From assembly GCF_014161445.1 (NCBI RefSeq), contig NZ_JABBXA010000019.1:121866-185865 (forward strand): a stretch of 64,000 bases of DNA. The letters run 5' to 3'. A model generated the notes under the pieces. It had not been told where the DNA came from and made no database searches. It saw only the letters and a list, made by a program, of their open reading frames with translations. A program made the translations under genes and the position numbers. This DNA comes from Microbispora sp. H13382 (GTDB taxonomy: Bacteria; Actinomycetota; Actinomycetes; Streptosporangiales; Streptosporangiaceae). The stretch's first letter is position 1. The number at the start of each line of letters is the position of its first letter. Below are positions 49,876 through 59,001 of the stretch, piece after piece.

Positions 49876-50646
49876 TCAGGCGGCGATCGTCGCGTGCATC
49901 TCCCACACGAGGATCTCGGCGGGCTCGGTGGCGGTGACCTTCTGCCCACCGGTGGCGGTGAAGCGTACGGCGTCACCGGTCTCCAGGGTGCCCGCGCCCT
50001 CCAGGGTGACGCTTCCCCGGGGGACGAACAGGTGCAGGAACGGCGCCTCGGGCAGTTCCACGGTCTGGCCCGGCTGGAGACGTGCGGCGTACAGCGCGGC
50101 GTACCGGTTCTTGATCCGGATGGCGGCCTCGCCGTCGTGCTTGTCCATGCCGCTGGCGACCGGCACCAGGCCGCCGGCCAGCAGCTCGTTCTCGATCTCC
50201 AGCTGCTCGTAGCCGGGAGCGATGCCGGGCTCGTCGGGGACCACCCACATCTGGACGAAGTGCACGGGCTTGTCGTGCGTGTCGCCGCCGGTCAGCCGCC
50301 AGGAGTCGTTCTTCTCCGAGTGCAGGATGCCGGTGCCGGCGCTCATGCGCTGGGCCAGGCCGGGGTAGATGACGCCGTTGTGGCCCTCGGAGTCCTGGTG
50401 GACCAGGGACCCCTGGAGCACCCAGGTGACGATCTCCATGTCGCGGTGCGGGTGCGTCTCGAAGCCGGTGCCCGGGTGGACGACGTCGTCGTTGTTGACC
50501 AGCAGCAGCCCGTGGTGGGTGTTGCCGGCGTCGTAGTGGCCGCCGAACGAGAACGAGTGCTTGGAATCCAGCCAGGAGATGCGGGTCGCGAAACGGTCTG
50601 CCGCCCGGCGGATGTCCACACGAGGGGTCAGCCTGGTCGTGGTCAT
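49876..50646 (-). CDS. Pirin-family bicupin protein (2)
   Basis: This 256-aa protein starts at ATG 50646. The first cupin has HPHRDMEIVTWVLQGSLVHQDS and a later H in ILHSEKN, forming the metal site. The C-terminal cupin ends with typical strands. It is the first gene of the pirin-GNAT-pirin unit and is divergent from a MarR regulator with operators between them. A redox or electrophile stress role is likely. Confidence 0.9.
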   Translation of the reverse strand: MTTTRLTPRVDIRRAADRFATRISWLDSKHSFSFGGHYDAGNTHHGLLLVNNDDVVHPGTGFETHPHRDMEIVTWVLQGSLVHQDSEGHNGVIYPGLAQRMSAGTGILHSEKNDSWRLTGGDTHDKPVHFVQMWVVPDEPGIAPGYEQLEIENELLAGGLVPVASGMDKHDGEAAIRIKNRYAALYAARLQPGQTVELPEAPFLHLFVPRGSVTLEGAGTLETGDAVRFTATGGQKVTATEPAEILVWEMHATIAA

Positions 50647-50669
50647 GAGTGCCCTTTCCTCGTCGCCAT

Positions 50670-50719
50670 GTAGATGATGCGTCATCTACTGGTGCTCCTC
50701 AACATACATGACGAGTCAT
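50670..50719. promoter_or_regulatory. MarR operators between pirin 2 and MarR genes
   Basis: An 8-bp inverted repeat GTAGATGA/TCATCTAC with 4-base spacer lies at 50670-50689. A second palindrome ATGACGAGTCAT lies at 50708-50719. Both share ATGA..GTCAT halves. They are in the 96-base divergent gap and are the likely MarR sites controlling both directions. Confidence 0.75.
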
Positions 50720-50742
50720 TGATTCCGGATAGCCTGGGAGAC

Positions 50743-51267
50743 ATGGACAGCCCACGGTGGCTCGACGCGGACGAGCAGCGCGCCTGGCGGGCGTACCTGC
50801 GCATGCAGGGCCGCCTCACGGCCCGGCTGAACCGGCAACTGCAGGCCGACTCGGGTCTGTCCCTGGCGGACTACGAGGTTCTCGTGCACCTCACCGACCG
50901 GGAGGAAGGGCGGCTGCGGCCGTTCGAGCTGCAGCGCGACCTCCAGTGGGAGCAGAGCCGGCTGTCCCACCACCTGACCCGGATGGAGCGCCGGGGGCTC
51001 GTCAGCCGGGAGGAGTGCGCGGACGACGGCCGCGGCGCGTTCGTCGTGATCACGGAGGAGGGCCGCCGGGTCATCACCACGGCGGCCCCCGGACACGTGG
51101 AGACCGTGCGGCGCCTGTTCTTCGACGGGCTCACCCGCGACCAGGTCGCCGCGCTCGAACGGCTCGCCGCGGACGTCCTCGACCGGCTCGATCAGGGAGC
51201 GTCCCGTGATCTTTTGCCGCCGCAAAGAGCGCGGCAGGCGAGGCAACGATCACGGGACGCGACCTAA
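50743..51267 (+). CDS. MarR-family regulator
   Basis: This 174-aa protein starts at ATG 50743 after GGGAG. The winged helix is typical: DYEVLVHLTDREEGRLRPFELQRDLQWEQSRLSHHLTRMERRGLV and the DDGRGAFVVITEEG wing. It is divergent from the pirin operon and most likely its repressor. It ends 4 bases into the convergent CBS gene. Confidence 0.92.
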   Translation: MDSPRWLDADEQRAWRAYLRMQGRLTARLNRQLQADSGLSLADYEVLVHLTDREEGRLRPFELQRDLQWEQSRLSHHLTRMERRGLVSREECADDGRGAFVVITEEGRRVITTAAPGHVETVRRLFFDGLTRDQVAALERLAADVLDRLDQGASRDLLPPQRARQARQRSRDAT

Positions 51268-51869
51268 CTGACGAGCCCCTCGGGGAAGACGACGTCGGCG
51301 ACGCCGGGGACGGTACGGGCGACCAGCTCGGCGATGCGGGCCGACCGCTCGTCTCCCGGACCGTACAGCTCGACCACGCCGTCGCGCACGGCCGCGCCGA
51401 AGGACGCCGTGTCGGCGCAGTCGCGCAGCGCCGCGAGCACGTCCTCGCGGATCCGCTCGTCGCCCTGGGCCAGCAGGCCCATCAGGTCGCGCCGGCTGAC
51501 GATCCCCACGAGTTCGTCGTCACGCGTGACGGGCACGCTCTTCACGCCCGTCGTGATCATCAGTTCGACCAGGTCCATGGTGTCGGCGCCGTCCCCGACG
51601 GTGGCGACGCGCGGCGTCATGACCTCCTCGACGAGTGCGGGCGGCCTGCCGGTGGGCAGGGCCTCGGGGCGCAGGAACCCCCGGGGGTTGGCGCCGAACT
51701 CGCCGCGCAGCAGGTCCATCTCGCTGACGACGCCGACCATCCGCCCGGCCGCGTCGACCACCGGCGCGGCCGTGATGTCCTGCTCGTACAGCAGGCGGAC
51801 GGCCTGTTTGATCGTCGCGGTGCGCCGGACCGTCACCACCGGCGTCGTCATGATCTCGCGGACCAGCAT
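51264..51869 (-). CDS. CBS-BON domain protein
   Basis: This 201-aa protein from ATG 51869 follows TAGGAGGTGG. Two CBS motifs (about 5-55 and 78-130) are followed by a C-terminal BON domain (about 140-200). CBS pairs bind adenine nucleotides; BON domains bind membranes or other proteins. It is downstream of CapA and the glycosylase on the same strand. Confidence 0.9.
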   Translation of the reverse strand: MLVREIMTTPVVTVRRTATIKQAVRLLYEQDITAAPVVDAAGRMVGVVSEMDLLRGEFGANPRGFLRPEALPTGRPPALVEEVMTPRVATVGDGADTMDLVELMITTGVKSVPVTRDDELVGIVSRRDLMGLLAQGDERIREDVLAALRDCADTASFGAAVRDGVVELYGPGDERSARIAELVARTVPGVADVVFPEGLVS

Positions 51870-51880
51870 GTGACCACCTC

Positions 51881-53005
51881 CTACGCGGCCGGCGCGAGGG
51901 CGAGCGTGCCACCGGGCGCCGGTCCGACCCTCGCGCCGAACTCCCGGCAGATCCCGTCGAGCGTCGCGAGCAGCCACTCGCGGTCCTCGCGGCGGGCGTG
52001 CCGCAGCCGCATCCGCACGGCCCGCATCGGCGCCATCCGCAGCTCGAGCAGCCGCCCCGTCGCGGCATCGGCCGTCACGAAGTACAGCAGCCGCAGGTCG
52101 TCGCGGTACTGCTCGTAGCCGGTGATGCCCTCGTAGTCGTCGATGAAGTCGCCGCAGCCGTAGAGGATCAGCCGGTCCCGGTACACCTCGGCCGGCCGGG
52201 GATGGTGGGAGGAGTGGCCGTGGACGAGGTCGACGCCGCCCTCGGCCAGCGCGTGCGCGAACTCGACCTGGTCGTCCTCGACCTCGTAGCCCCAGTTGGA
52301 CCCCCAGTGGACGGAGACGACCGCGATGTCCCCCGGCTGCTTGACCTGCCGTACGCGCCGGACCGTCTGCGCCGCGGCGTCGCGAGTGGGCCCGGGGAGA
52401 TAGGCGACGCCGGGCCGGTCCCGGGCCGCCGCCCATTCGCCGGGGACGCCGCTGGACGACATCGCCACGGCGAAGACCAGGACCCGTCCGCCGCCCGGCA
52501 GGGCCACGACCGCGGGCCGCCACGCCTCGTCCTCGTCCCGTCCCGCGCCCGCCTGGTCCAGCCCCGCCCCCGCCAGCGCGTCCAGCGTCTCCGTGAGCCC
52601 GTGTACGCCGAAGTCGAGCACGTGGTTGTTGGCCAGCACGCACACGTCGGGCCGGGCCACGGCCAGGGCAGGGATGTTGGCCGGGTTCATCCGGTAATGA
52701 ACTTGCTTGCCCGGCGCGAAGTCACGGCTGCGGGTGACACTCGTCTCCAGGTTCAGCACGCGCACGTCGGGGGCGGCCTCGTCGAGGACCTCAAGGGCGT
52801 CGCCCCAGGGCCAGGAGTAGCCGACCGGGCGCGGGATCGGGCCGTTGGCCGCCTCCGCCAGTTCGACGTACTCCCGGGCGTCCCGGACGCACGACTCCTC
52901 CAGCGCGGGGTCACCGGGGCACGGGAGTATCTGGTCGACGCCCCGGCCCAGCATGACGTCACCGCACAGGAACAGCGTCACCGGGTCCCCCGCCGCCGAC
53001 CGCAT
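51881..53005 (-). CDS. CapA-family metallophosphatase-like protein
   Basis: This 374-aa protein starts at ATG 53005 after GAGGAGG. Metal-binding motifs GDVMLGR, NNHVLDFG, HWGSNWG and GHSSHH fit the CapA/PgsA fold related to calcineurin phosphatases. CapA proteins act in poly-gamma-glutamate capsule synthesis, but the actinobacterial soluble members have unknown roles. It is 1 base from the glycosylase stop, so probably co-transcribed with it and CBS. Confidence 0.88.
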   Translation of the reverse strand: MRSAAGDPVTLFLCGDVMLGRGVDQILPCPGDPALEESCVRDAREYVELAEAANGPIPRPVGYSWPWGDALEVLDEAAPDVRVLNLETSVTRSRDFAPGKQVHYRMNPANIPALAVARPDVCVLANNHVLDFGVHGLTETLDALAGAGLDQAGAGRDEDEAWRPAVVALPGGGRVLVFAVAMSSSGVPGEWAAARDRPGVAYLPGPTRDAAAQTVRRVRQVKQPGDIAVVSVHWGSNWGYEVEDDQVEFAHALAEGGVDLVHGHSSHHPRPAEVYRDRLILYGCGDFIDDYEGITGYEQYRDDLRLLYFVTADAATGRLLELRMAPMRAVRMRLRHARREDREWLLATLDGICREFGARVGPAPGGTLALAPAA

Positions 53006-53006
53006 C

Positions 53007-53720
53007 TCACCCCTCCTCGGTGAGTACCGCACAGCGGGCGCCGCCCGGGCAGTGGGGGAAGCCCTTGTGATGGGCCAGCCACAGGCGGACGAGGGCGGCT
53101 TCGAGGTCGCGCACGTCCAGCCCCGCCTCGGCGGCGATCTCCCGCAGCCGATCGAGGGGGTGGGGTTCCGCGCCGAGCAGCCCGGCGTGCCGCCCGGCCT
53201 CCACTGCCCGGTCGTCCGGCGGCGGGTCCACTCCCGGCCAGACGCCGCGCAGCTCGCGCAGGAACAGCGCGACCGTCACCGGACCCCAGCCGGGCAGCGC
53301 GTGCAGCGCGGCGCGGGTCTCGTCCAGGCCGCCCCCGCGCAGCGCGCCGACCTCGCCACCCACCGACTCGGCGAGGCGGAGCAGGCGGGTGGCCGTGCGG
53401 TAGTCGTAACGGGCGTAGCCGCCGCGATCGAGGATCTCGACCAGTTCCTCCCAGGTGCGGCCCTCGACGTCGGAGATCCCGCGCACCCCCGCCTCGGCCA
53501 TCGCCCGGTAGGTCCGTACCGCGATCGCGGCGGAGATCCGGGCGCCGAACAGCGTCGCCGCGAGCAGCCACCGCTCGACCTCGCGGTCCCCCCGGTCGAC
53601 GTCGATGCCCATCTCACGGGAGAACCGGCCGCCCAGGGTCTCGACGAGACGGCACGCGCGGTCCGGCAGGCGGGTCAGGTCCCCGTCCGCCGTGGTACGG
53701 CTCCGCGTCCTGGATGTCAC
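53007..53720 (-). CDS. HhH-GPD DNA repair protein
   Basis: This 237-aa protein from GTG 53720 follows GGAGGA. It has a helix-hairpin-helix LHALPGWGPVTVALFLREL and an Asp in PDDRAV, matching endonuclease III-like glycosylases. The Lys of the bifunctional lyases is not in the hairpin and no four-Cys iron-sulphur cluster is seen. It is more likely a monofunctional base excision glycosylase. It is the second HhH-GPD gene in the window (see 34696-35583). Confidence 0.82.
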   Translation of the reverse strand: MTSRTRSRTTADGDLTRLPDRACRLVETLGGRFSREMGIDVDRGDREVERWLLAATLFGARISAAIAVRTYRAMAEAGVRGISDVEGRTWEELVEILDRGGYARYDYRTATRLLRLAESVGGEVGALRGGGLDETRAALHALPGWGPVTVALFLRELRGVWPGVDPPPDDRAVEAGRHAGLLGAEPHPLDRLREIAAEAGLDVRDLEAALVRLWLAHHKGFPHCPGGARCAVLTEEG

Positions 53721-53763
53721 ACTCCTATCCTCCCCCCTGGCCGCCCGCCGCCACCGGGCGGCG

Positions 53764-54711
53764 TCAGGCGCCGGACAGCAGGTCGTCCATGCCCTCGTCC
53801 CGGTGAAGGCGGCCGATCGCCTCGGCCAGCAGCGGGGCGACCGGGCACACCTCCAGCGACGGCAGGGCCGCGTGGTCCTGCGGCAGGGTGTCGGTGACGA
53901 CCAGGCTCCGGATCACGCTCCGGATCTCCGCACCGCCCAGCCGTTCCCGCGCGTTCCCGGCGAACAGGCCGTGCGTCGCGGCGACGGCGAACGGCGGCGC
54001 CGCTCCCTGGGCGAGCAGGGCCTCGACGGCCGCCACGATCGTCGCACCCGTGCTGATCATGTCGTCCACGACCAGCGCGGGGCGGCCGGTGACGTCGCCG
54101 AAGACCTGCTCGGCCCGCACGTCCGCCCCGGTCAGCCGCGTCTTGCGCACCAGCGCGACGGGCCGCGCCAGCAGGCCGGCGTAGTGGCGGGCGAGCGTGA
54201 CCGCGCCGAGGTCGGGCGCGACCACCACCGCGTCCTCCGGCAGCCCGCACCCGGCGGTGCGGGCGAGGGCGGGCACGGCCGTCAGCGTCTCCACGGGCAT
54301 CGGGCACACCGCCTCCAGCGCGGCCGTGTGCGGGTCGACCGCGATCAAGCGCTCGACCCCGGCCGAGGCGAGCGCGGCCACCACCACCCGCAGCCCGATC
54401 GCCTCCCCCTCGCGGCGGCGCCGGTCCTGCCGGGCGTACCCCACGTAGGGCATGACCGCCGTCAGCCGGGCCGCGCCGGCCCGGCGGCAGGCGTCGGCGA
54501 GCAGCAGCGCCTCCATGACGTGCTCGTCGACGGGCGGCCCGGTGGGCTGGACGAGGTAGACGTCCGCGCCCCTGACACCGGTGACGACCGGCCGCGACTC
54601 GCCGTCCGGGAACCGCTCGACCACCGGGACGGACGGCTCCCGGTAGAGCGCGGCCGCGACGGCGGCGGCGAGCGGGCGGTTGGCCGTCCCTGCCACGATC
54701 CGCAGCGTCAT
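53764..54711 (-). CDS. Ribose-phosphate diphosphokinase (PRPP synthetase) paralogue
   Basis: This 315-aa protein from ATG 54711 has the class I features: PDGES near 35-40, the flexible loop YARQDRR at 92-98, and the ribose-5-phosphate loop VVDDMISTGAT near 216-226. It makes PRPP from ribose-5-phosphate and ATP. Its location away from glmU suggests a secondary copy. A 131-base GC-rich gap without genes separates it from the methyltransferase upstream. Confidence 0.9.
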   Translation of the reverse strand: MTLRIVAGTANRPLAAAVAAALYREPSVPVVERFPDGESRPVVTGVRGADVYLVQPTGPPVDEHVMEALLLADACRRAGAARLTAVMPYVGYARQDRRRREGEAIGLRVVVAALASAGVERLIAVDPHTAALEAVCPMPVETLTAVPALARTAGCGLPEDAVVVAPDLGAVTLARHYAGLLARPVALVRKTRLTGADVRAEQVFGDVTGRPALVVDDMISTGATIVAAVEALLAQGAAPPFAVAATHGLFAGNARERLGGAEIRSVIRSLVVTDTLPQDHAALPSLEVCPVAPLLAEAIGRLHRDEGMDDLLSGA

Positions 54712-54842
54712 CGCTGTTCCCCCCTCAAGGCCCCACTGGCACCGTCCCCCGTCGGCGCCGGAGGCAAGCACGCCGCGGCCGTGGCGGGGCTGCGGGGGCC
54801 GTTCCCCGGCATTCACAGCCGTTCCCCCGGCGTTCACCCGGG

Positions 54843-55655
54843 TCAGGTCACGCGGCAGAGGATCTCGCCGTGTAGGACGCTGAACCAGCCGTCCTCGCTC
54901 GCGGCCCATTCCCGCCAGCCGCCGGCGATCCGGCGCAGGTCGTCCCGCGTGGCGTGTCCGCCCTCGATCGCGCGGCCGGCATAGGAGGACTGGACCGTGC
55001 GGTCGGCCCACAGGCCGCCCCACCAGGCCCGCTCCTCGGGGGTGGCATAGCACCAGGTGGCCGACGACGAGGTGATCTCGGTGAAGCCCGCCTCCCTGGC
55101 CCAGGCGCGCAGACGGCGCCCGGCGTCGGGCTCGCCGCCGTTGGCGCGGGCCACTCGACGGTAGAGGTCCAGCCAGTCGTCCAGGGCCGGGATCCGCGGA
55201 TACCACACGAAACCGGCGTAGTCGGAGTCGCGGACCGCCACGATCCCGCCCGGCTTGGTCACCCGCCGCATCTCGCGCAGCGCGCTCACCGGGTCGCCCA
55301 CGTGCTGCAGGACCTGGTGGGCGTGCACGACGCAGAAGGACGCGTCGGGGTAGCCGAGCGCGTGCACGTCGGTGGTCGCGAAGCTCACGTTGGCCAGGCC
55401 GCGCCCCTCCGCCTCGCGGCGTGCCCGCTCCAGGACGCCCGGCTCGCTGTCGACACCGATCACCTCGCCCCGCGGCACCAGTTCGGCCAGGTCGGCGGTG
55501 ATCGTGCCCGGGCCGCAGCCGACGTCCAGGATCCGCATGTGGGGCTTCAGCGCACCCAGCAGGTACGCCGCCGAGTTGGCGGCCGTACGCCAGCGGTGGG
55601 AGCGCAGAACGGACTCGTGGTGACCGTGGGTGTACACGGCCGTTTCGTTCGCCAT
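54843..55655 (-). CDS. Class I SAM-dependent methyltransferase
   Basis: This 270-aa protein from ATG 55655 has the SAM-binding motif ILDVGCGPGT (about 42-51), an acidic VIGVDSE strand and QVLQHV/ALREMRRVTKPGG of UbiE-like methyltransferases. The substrate is unknown. It is divergent from the LigD polymerase gene, with direct repeats between. Confidence 0.9.
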   Translation of the reverse strand: MANETAVYTHGHHESVLRSHRWRTAANSAAYLLGALKPHMRILDVGCGPGTITADLAELVPRGEVIGVDSEPGVLERARREAEGRGLANVSFATTDVHALGYPDASFCVVHAHQVLQHVGDPVSALREMRRVTKPGGIVAVRDSDYAGFVWYPRIPALDDWLDLYRRVARANGGEPDAGRRLRAWAREAGFTEITSSSATWCYATPEERAWWGGLWADRTVQSSYAGRAIEGGHATRDDLRRIAGGWREWAASEDGWFSVLHGEILCRVT

Positions 55656-55684
55656 GCCGGCCACGGTTTCACACGTCTCGCTAT

Positions 55685-55718
55685 TTGAGCAAATATGTCT
55701 CATATATTGAGCGAATAT
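55685..55718. promoter_or_regulatory. Paired direct repeats in divergent promoter
   Basis: TTGAGCAAATAT at 55685-55696 and TTGAGCGAATAT at 55707-55718 differ in one base and are 22 bases apart start to start, two helical turns. They lie in the 108-base gap between methyltransferase and LigD genes, in an AT-rich stretch. The bound regulator is unknown. Confidence 0.65.
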
Positions 55719-55763
55719 CTGAGGGCGTTGATTCCGGCGGCCGGTCACGGGCATGGTGATCGG

Positions 55764-56717
55764 ATGACCAGCGATGAGGTTCGCGACGGAGTCACGCTGA
55801 CCAACCTCGACCAGCCGCTTTTCGACGGCGCGGGCGCGACCAAGCGCGACCTGGTCGACTACCTGGACGCGGTTCGCGACCGCGTCATCCCGGTGCTGCG
55901 CGAGCGCCCGCTGTCCGTGGTGCGGGTGCGGCAGGGGCAGGCGCCGTTCATGCAGAAGAACGTGCCCTCGTACGCCCCGGACTGGGTGCGGACGGTCACC
56001 CTGTGGGCCGAGTCGTCACAGCGGCGGGTGTCGTACGCCCTGTGCGACGACCGGCGCACCCTGCTGTGGCTCGCCAACCAGCGGGCGGTGGAGTATCACC
56101 CGGCCCTCGTCCGCGCCGGGGAGTGGGACCGTCCCACGCATCTCGTGCTCGACATCGACCCGCCGTCGGCCGAGGCGTTCCCGCAGGCCGTCGCCGCCGC
56201 CCGCCTGGTCGGCCGGGCGCTGGCCGACGCCGGCCTGGCCGGGGCGGTGAAGACCAGCGGCGCGAAGGGCCTGCACGTGTTCGTCCCGCTGGAGGCGCAC
56301 ACCACGGAGGACGTCGCCGCCGCCACCCGCGCGCTGGGCGTACGCGCGGAACGCCTCGACCCCGCCCTCGCCACGACGGCGTTCATCCGGGAGGACCGGG
56401 GGGACAGGGTGTTCGTCGATTCGACCCGGTCGGGCGGCGCGACCGTGGTCGCCGCCTACAGCCCGCGCGTACGGCCCGGCGTCCCGGTGTCGTTCCCGGT
56501 CGCCTGGGACGACCTGGACCGGGTCACGCCCGGCGACTTCACCGTGCGCACGGCGGCGGGCCTGCTGCGCGAGAGCGACCCCTGGGCCGTGCTCATGCCG
56601 GAGCCCCAGCGGCTGCCCCGCGACCTGATCGAGGAAGGCCACACGATCCCGGTCGCCCGCGTCCAGGCCATGCACGAGGGCAAACGCCGCGCCCGCGCCC
56701 GCCGCGCCACCTCGTGA
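55764..56717 (+). CDS. LigD-type polymerase/primase domain protein (NHEJ)
   Basis: This 317-aa protein starts at ATG 55764. It is a stand-alone archaeo-eukaryotic primase domain: LDIDPP (metal Asp pair), SGAKGLHVFVPL (Lys-His), and the C-terminal DP(W)AVL. No ligase or phosphoesterase domain and no Ku gene are adjacent. It fills gaps during non-homologous end joining in actinobacteria. It ends just before the MFS promoter. Confidence 0.9.
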   Translation: MTSDEVRDGVTLTNLDQPLFDGAGATKRDLVDYLDAVRDRVIPVLRERPLSVVRVRQGQAPFMQKNVPSYAPDWVRTVTLWAESSQRRVSYALCDDRRTLLWLANQRAVEYHPALVRAGEWDRPTHLVLDIDPPSAEAFPQAVAAARLVGRALADAGLAGAVKTSGAKGLHVFVPLEAHTTEDVAAATRALGVRAERLDPALATTAFIREDRGDRVFVDSTRSGGATVVAAYSPRVRPGVPVSFPVAWDDLDRVTPGDFTVRTAAGLLRESDPWAVLMPEPQRLPRDLIEEGHTIPVARVQAMHEGKRRARARRATS

Positions 56718-56768
56718 GGAGTTTGGCGACACAGCGTTGCTATAGTTCGCGACATGTCGTCGCCAAAC
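56717..56768. promoter_or_regulatory. Inverted repeat and TetR operator-like site at MFS start
   Basis: A perfect 12-bp inverted repeat GAGTTTGGCGAC/GTCGCCAAACTC (56717-56728 and 56757-56768) brackets the promoter and the first codons of the MFS gene. Inside, TGGCGACACAGCGTTGCTA (56722-56740) resembles a TetR palindrome. TATAGT at 56739-56744 fits a -10 box. The mRNA would start near the ATG, so it may be leaderless. Confidence 0.6.
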
Positions 56769-58370
56769 TCGCGCCAGAGCTGGCTCCCCCTGGTCGTACT
56801 CGCCACCGGCGTGTCGATGGTCGTCGTCGACGCCACGATCGTGAACGTGGCGGTGCCCGCGATCATCGCCGACCTCGGCCTCGGCGCCACCGACGTGGAG
56901 TGGGTCAACTCGATCTACTCGCTGATGTTCGCGGCACTGCTCATCCCGTTCGGCCGTGCCGGTGACCGGTACGGCAGACGCCGCCTGTTCGCCCTGGGTG
57001 TCGCGGTCTTCCTGCTGGCGAGCGTGCTGGCGGCGATGTCGGTGAACGGGCCCATGCTCATCGGCGTCCGGGCCGTGCAGGGGGCGGGGGCGGCGATGGC
57101 CGTCCCGATGACCCTCGCGATCGTCAACCGCGTCTACGCGGGCCGCCAGCGAGTGATCGCCTTTGCGGTGTGGGGCTCCATCATCGGCGGCATGGCCGCC
57201 GTCGGCCCACTGGTGGGAGGCTGGCTGGTCACCGACCACGGCTGGCGGGCCGCGTTCTGGATCAACCTGCCCATCGGCGCGCTGCTCCTGCTCGGCTCGC
57301 TGCGGGTGCCCGAGTCGCGCGACGGCCACGCGGCCGGCGGCGACCTGACCGGGCTCGTCCTCGCCGTACTCGGCACGACCGGCGTCGTCTTCGCCCTGAT
57401 CGAGGGCCAGAAGTACGGCTGGTGGGAGCCGCGGCGGACCGCCGACCTGTTCGGCCTGCGGTTCGAGAGCGTCTCCCCCGTGCCGTTCGCCTTCGGCGTC
57501 GGCATCCTCGCGCTGGTCGCCCTCGTCTTGCGCGAACGGCGGCGCGAGCGCGCCGGGCGGCCCGTGCTCGTGGACCTGACGCTGTTCGAGCTGCCGAGCT
57601 TCCGCTACGGCGCGATGGCCGCGGTGATCGTGGCGCTCGGCGAGTTCGGCATGATCCTCGTGCTGCCGCTCTTCCTGCAGTCCGCGCTCGGCTACACAGC
57701 CTTCCGCGCGGGGCTCGTCATCGCCGCGCTGGCCCTCGGCACCTTCCTCGCGGGCGGACTGGTCCCCCCGCTGTCGAAGAAGTTGTCCCCCCGGGCCATC
57801 GTGCGGATCGGCCTTGGCATGGAGGCAGTCGGCGCGGCCGGGATCGGCCTGTCCCTGTCTCCGGACATGGGCCCCTGGCGGCCCGTGCCGTGGCTGCTCC
57901 TCTACGGCGCGGGCATCGGCTTCGCCACGGCTCAGCTCACCGGCGTCCTCATGGCCGACGTGCCGGCCCGTCTGTCCGGTGGCGCGTCCGCCCTCCAGAG
58001 CACGGTCCGCCAGCTCGGCGCGGCGCTGGGAATCGCCGTCCTGGGCGGGGTGCTGGTGTCCGGGCTCGGCTCCGCGGTCGAGCGGGGGCTCGCCGACCGG
58101 CCGGAACAGGTGCGCACGAGCACGGCCCGCATGGTCGAGGAGAGCGCCGGCGCCGCCATCCCCGCGCTGCGCGACCCGGCGATCCACGCGGCGGCGGTCG
58201 AGGCGGCCTCGGAGGCCACCCGCAGGGTCACGTTCATCACGGCGCTGGCGCTGCTGGCCGGAGTCGGCGTCACCCTCCTGCTCCCCCGCACACCGGTCGT
58301 GCGGGACGAGGCGCCGGAGCGGGTCGCGGCGGGCGGGCCGGATACTGGAGGTCGCGACCCGGACCTGTAG
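56754..58370 (+). CDS. MFS drug/multidrug efflux transporter (DHA2-like)
   Basis: This 538-aa protein from ATG 56754 has about 14 helices. Hallmarks: VDATIVNVAVPAI, GRAGDRYGRRRLF in the first cytosolic loop, and GPLVGGWLV in helix 5, typical of the EmrB/QacA branch. It exports drugs or other hydrophobic compounds with proton motive force. It is followed after 17 bases by a TetR gene, most likely its repressor. Confidence 0.92.
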   Translation: MSSPNSRQSWLPLVVLATGVSMVVVDATIVNVAVPAIIADLGLGATDVEWVNSIYSLMFAALLIPFGRAGDRYGRRRLFALGVAVFLLASVLAAMSVNGPMLIGVRAVQGAGAAMAVPMTLAIVNRVYAGRQRVIAFAVWGSIIGGMAAVGPLVGGWLVTDHGWRAAFWINLPIGALLLLGSLRVPESRDGHAAGGDLTGLVLAVLGTTGVVFALIEGQKYGWWEPRRTADLFGLRFESVSPVPFAFGVGILALVALVLRERRRERAGRPVLVDLTLFELPSFRYGAMAAVIVALGEFGMILVLPLFLQSALGYTAFRAGLVIAALALGTFLAGGLVPPLSKKLSPRAIVRIGLGMEAVGAAGIGLSLSPDMGPWRPVPWLLLYGAGIGFATAQLTGVLMADVPARLSGGASALQSTVRQLGAALGIAVLGGVLVSGLGSAVERGLADRPEQVRTSTARMVEESAGAAIPALRDPAIHAAAVEAASEATRRVTFITALALLAGVGVTLLLPRTPVVRDEAPERVAAGGPDTGGRDPDL

Positions 58371-58387
58371 GAGCCCTGGAGGGGGAG

Positions 58388-58996
58388 ATGCCGAGGATCA
58401 GCGCGGCGACCGTCGCGGATCACCGGGCCAACCAGCACGCCGCCCTGCTGGAGGCGGCGCGGGAGATCCTGGCCGCCGAGGGCGTGCACGCGCTCACCCC
58501 GGCGGCCGTCGGCGCCCGGATCGGCCTGGCCCGCTCCAGCGTCTACCGCTACTTCGCCTCCACCGCCGACATCCTGGCGCAGCTCGTGGAGGACGCCCTC
58601 CCCCGCTGGTCGGCCCGGCTGCGCGACGCCATCGCGCCCACCGCCGCGCCGGACGGCTCGCTGCCCGCCAGGATCCGCGCGTACGGCAGGGCCGCGCTGG
58701 ACTTCGTCGGCAGCCCCGACTACGCGCTGATCCCGGCCCTGCAGGCGATCGGACTGCCGGGCGAGTGCCGGCTCCGGCTGGACGAGCTGCACGGCGAGCT
58801 GATCACGCCGCTCGCCGACGCGCTGCGCGAGGCCGGGGCCGACCACCCCGCGCTGCGGGCCGAGCTGGCGTGGGGCGTGCTCCGGGCGGGGGCCCGCCGC
58901 CTCATACCCGACGCGGCGGCGCATGATGCGGAGCCCGTGGACGCGGACGAGATCATCGAGATCACCCTCGACGTGCTCACCCGCGCCCTGCGGTAG
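58388..58996 (+). CDS. TetR-family regulator
   Basis: This 202-aa protein from ATG 58388 follows GGAGGGGGAG. The N-terminal HTH is typical (ALTPAAVGARIGLARSSVYRYFAS), followed by a ligand-binding helical domain. It is co-transcribed with the MFS pump and likely binds the operator-like palindrome at 56722-56740. Confidence 0.92.
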   Translation: MPRISAATVADHRANQHAALLEAAREILAAEGVHALTPAAVGARIGLARSSVYRYFASTADILAQLVEDALPRWSARLRDAIAPTAAPDGSLPARIRAYGRAALDFVGSPDYALIPALQAIGLPGECRLRLDELHGELITPLADALREAGADHPALRAELAWGVLRAGARRLIPDAAAHDAEPVDADEIIEITLDVLTRALR

Positions 58997-59001
58997 GCCG
59001 C

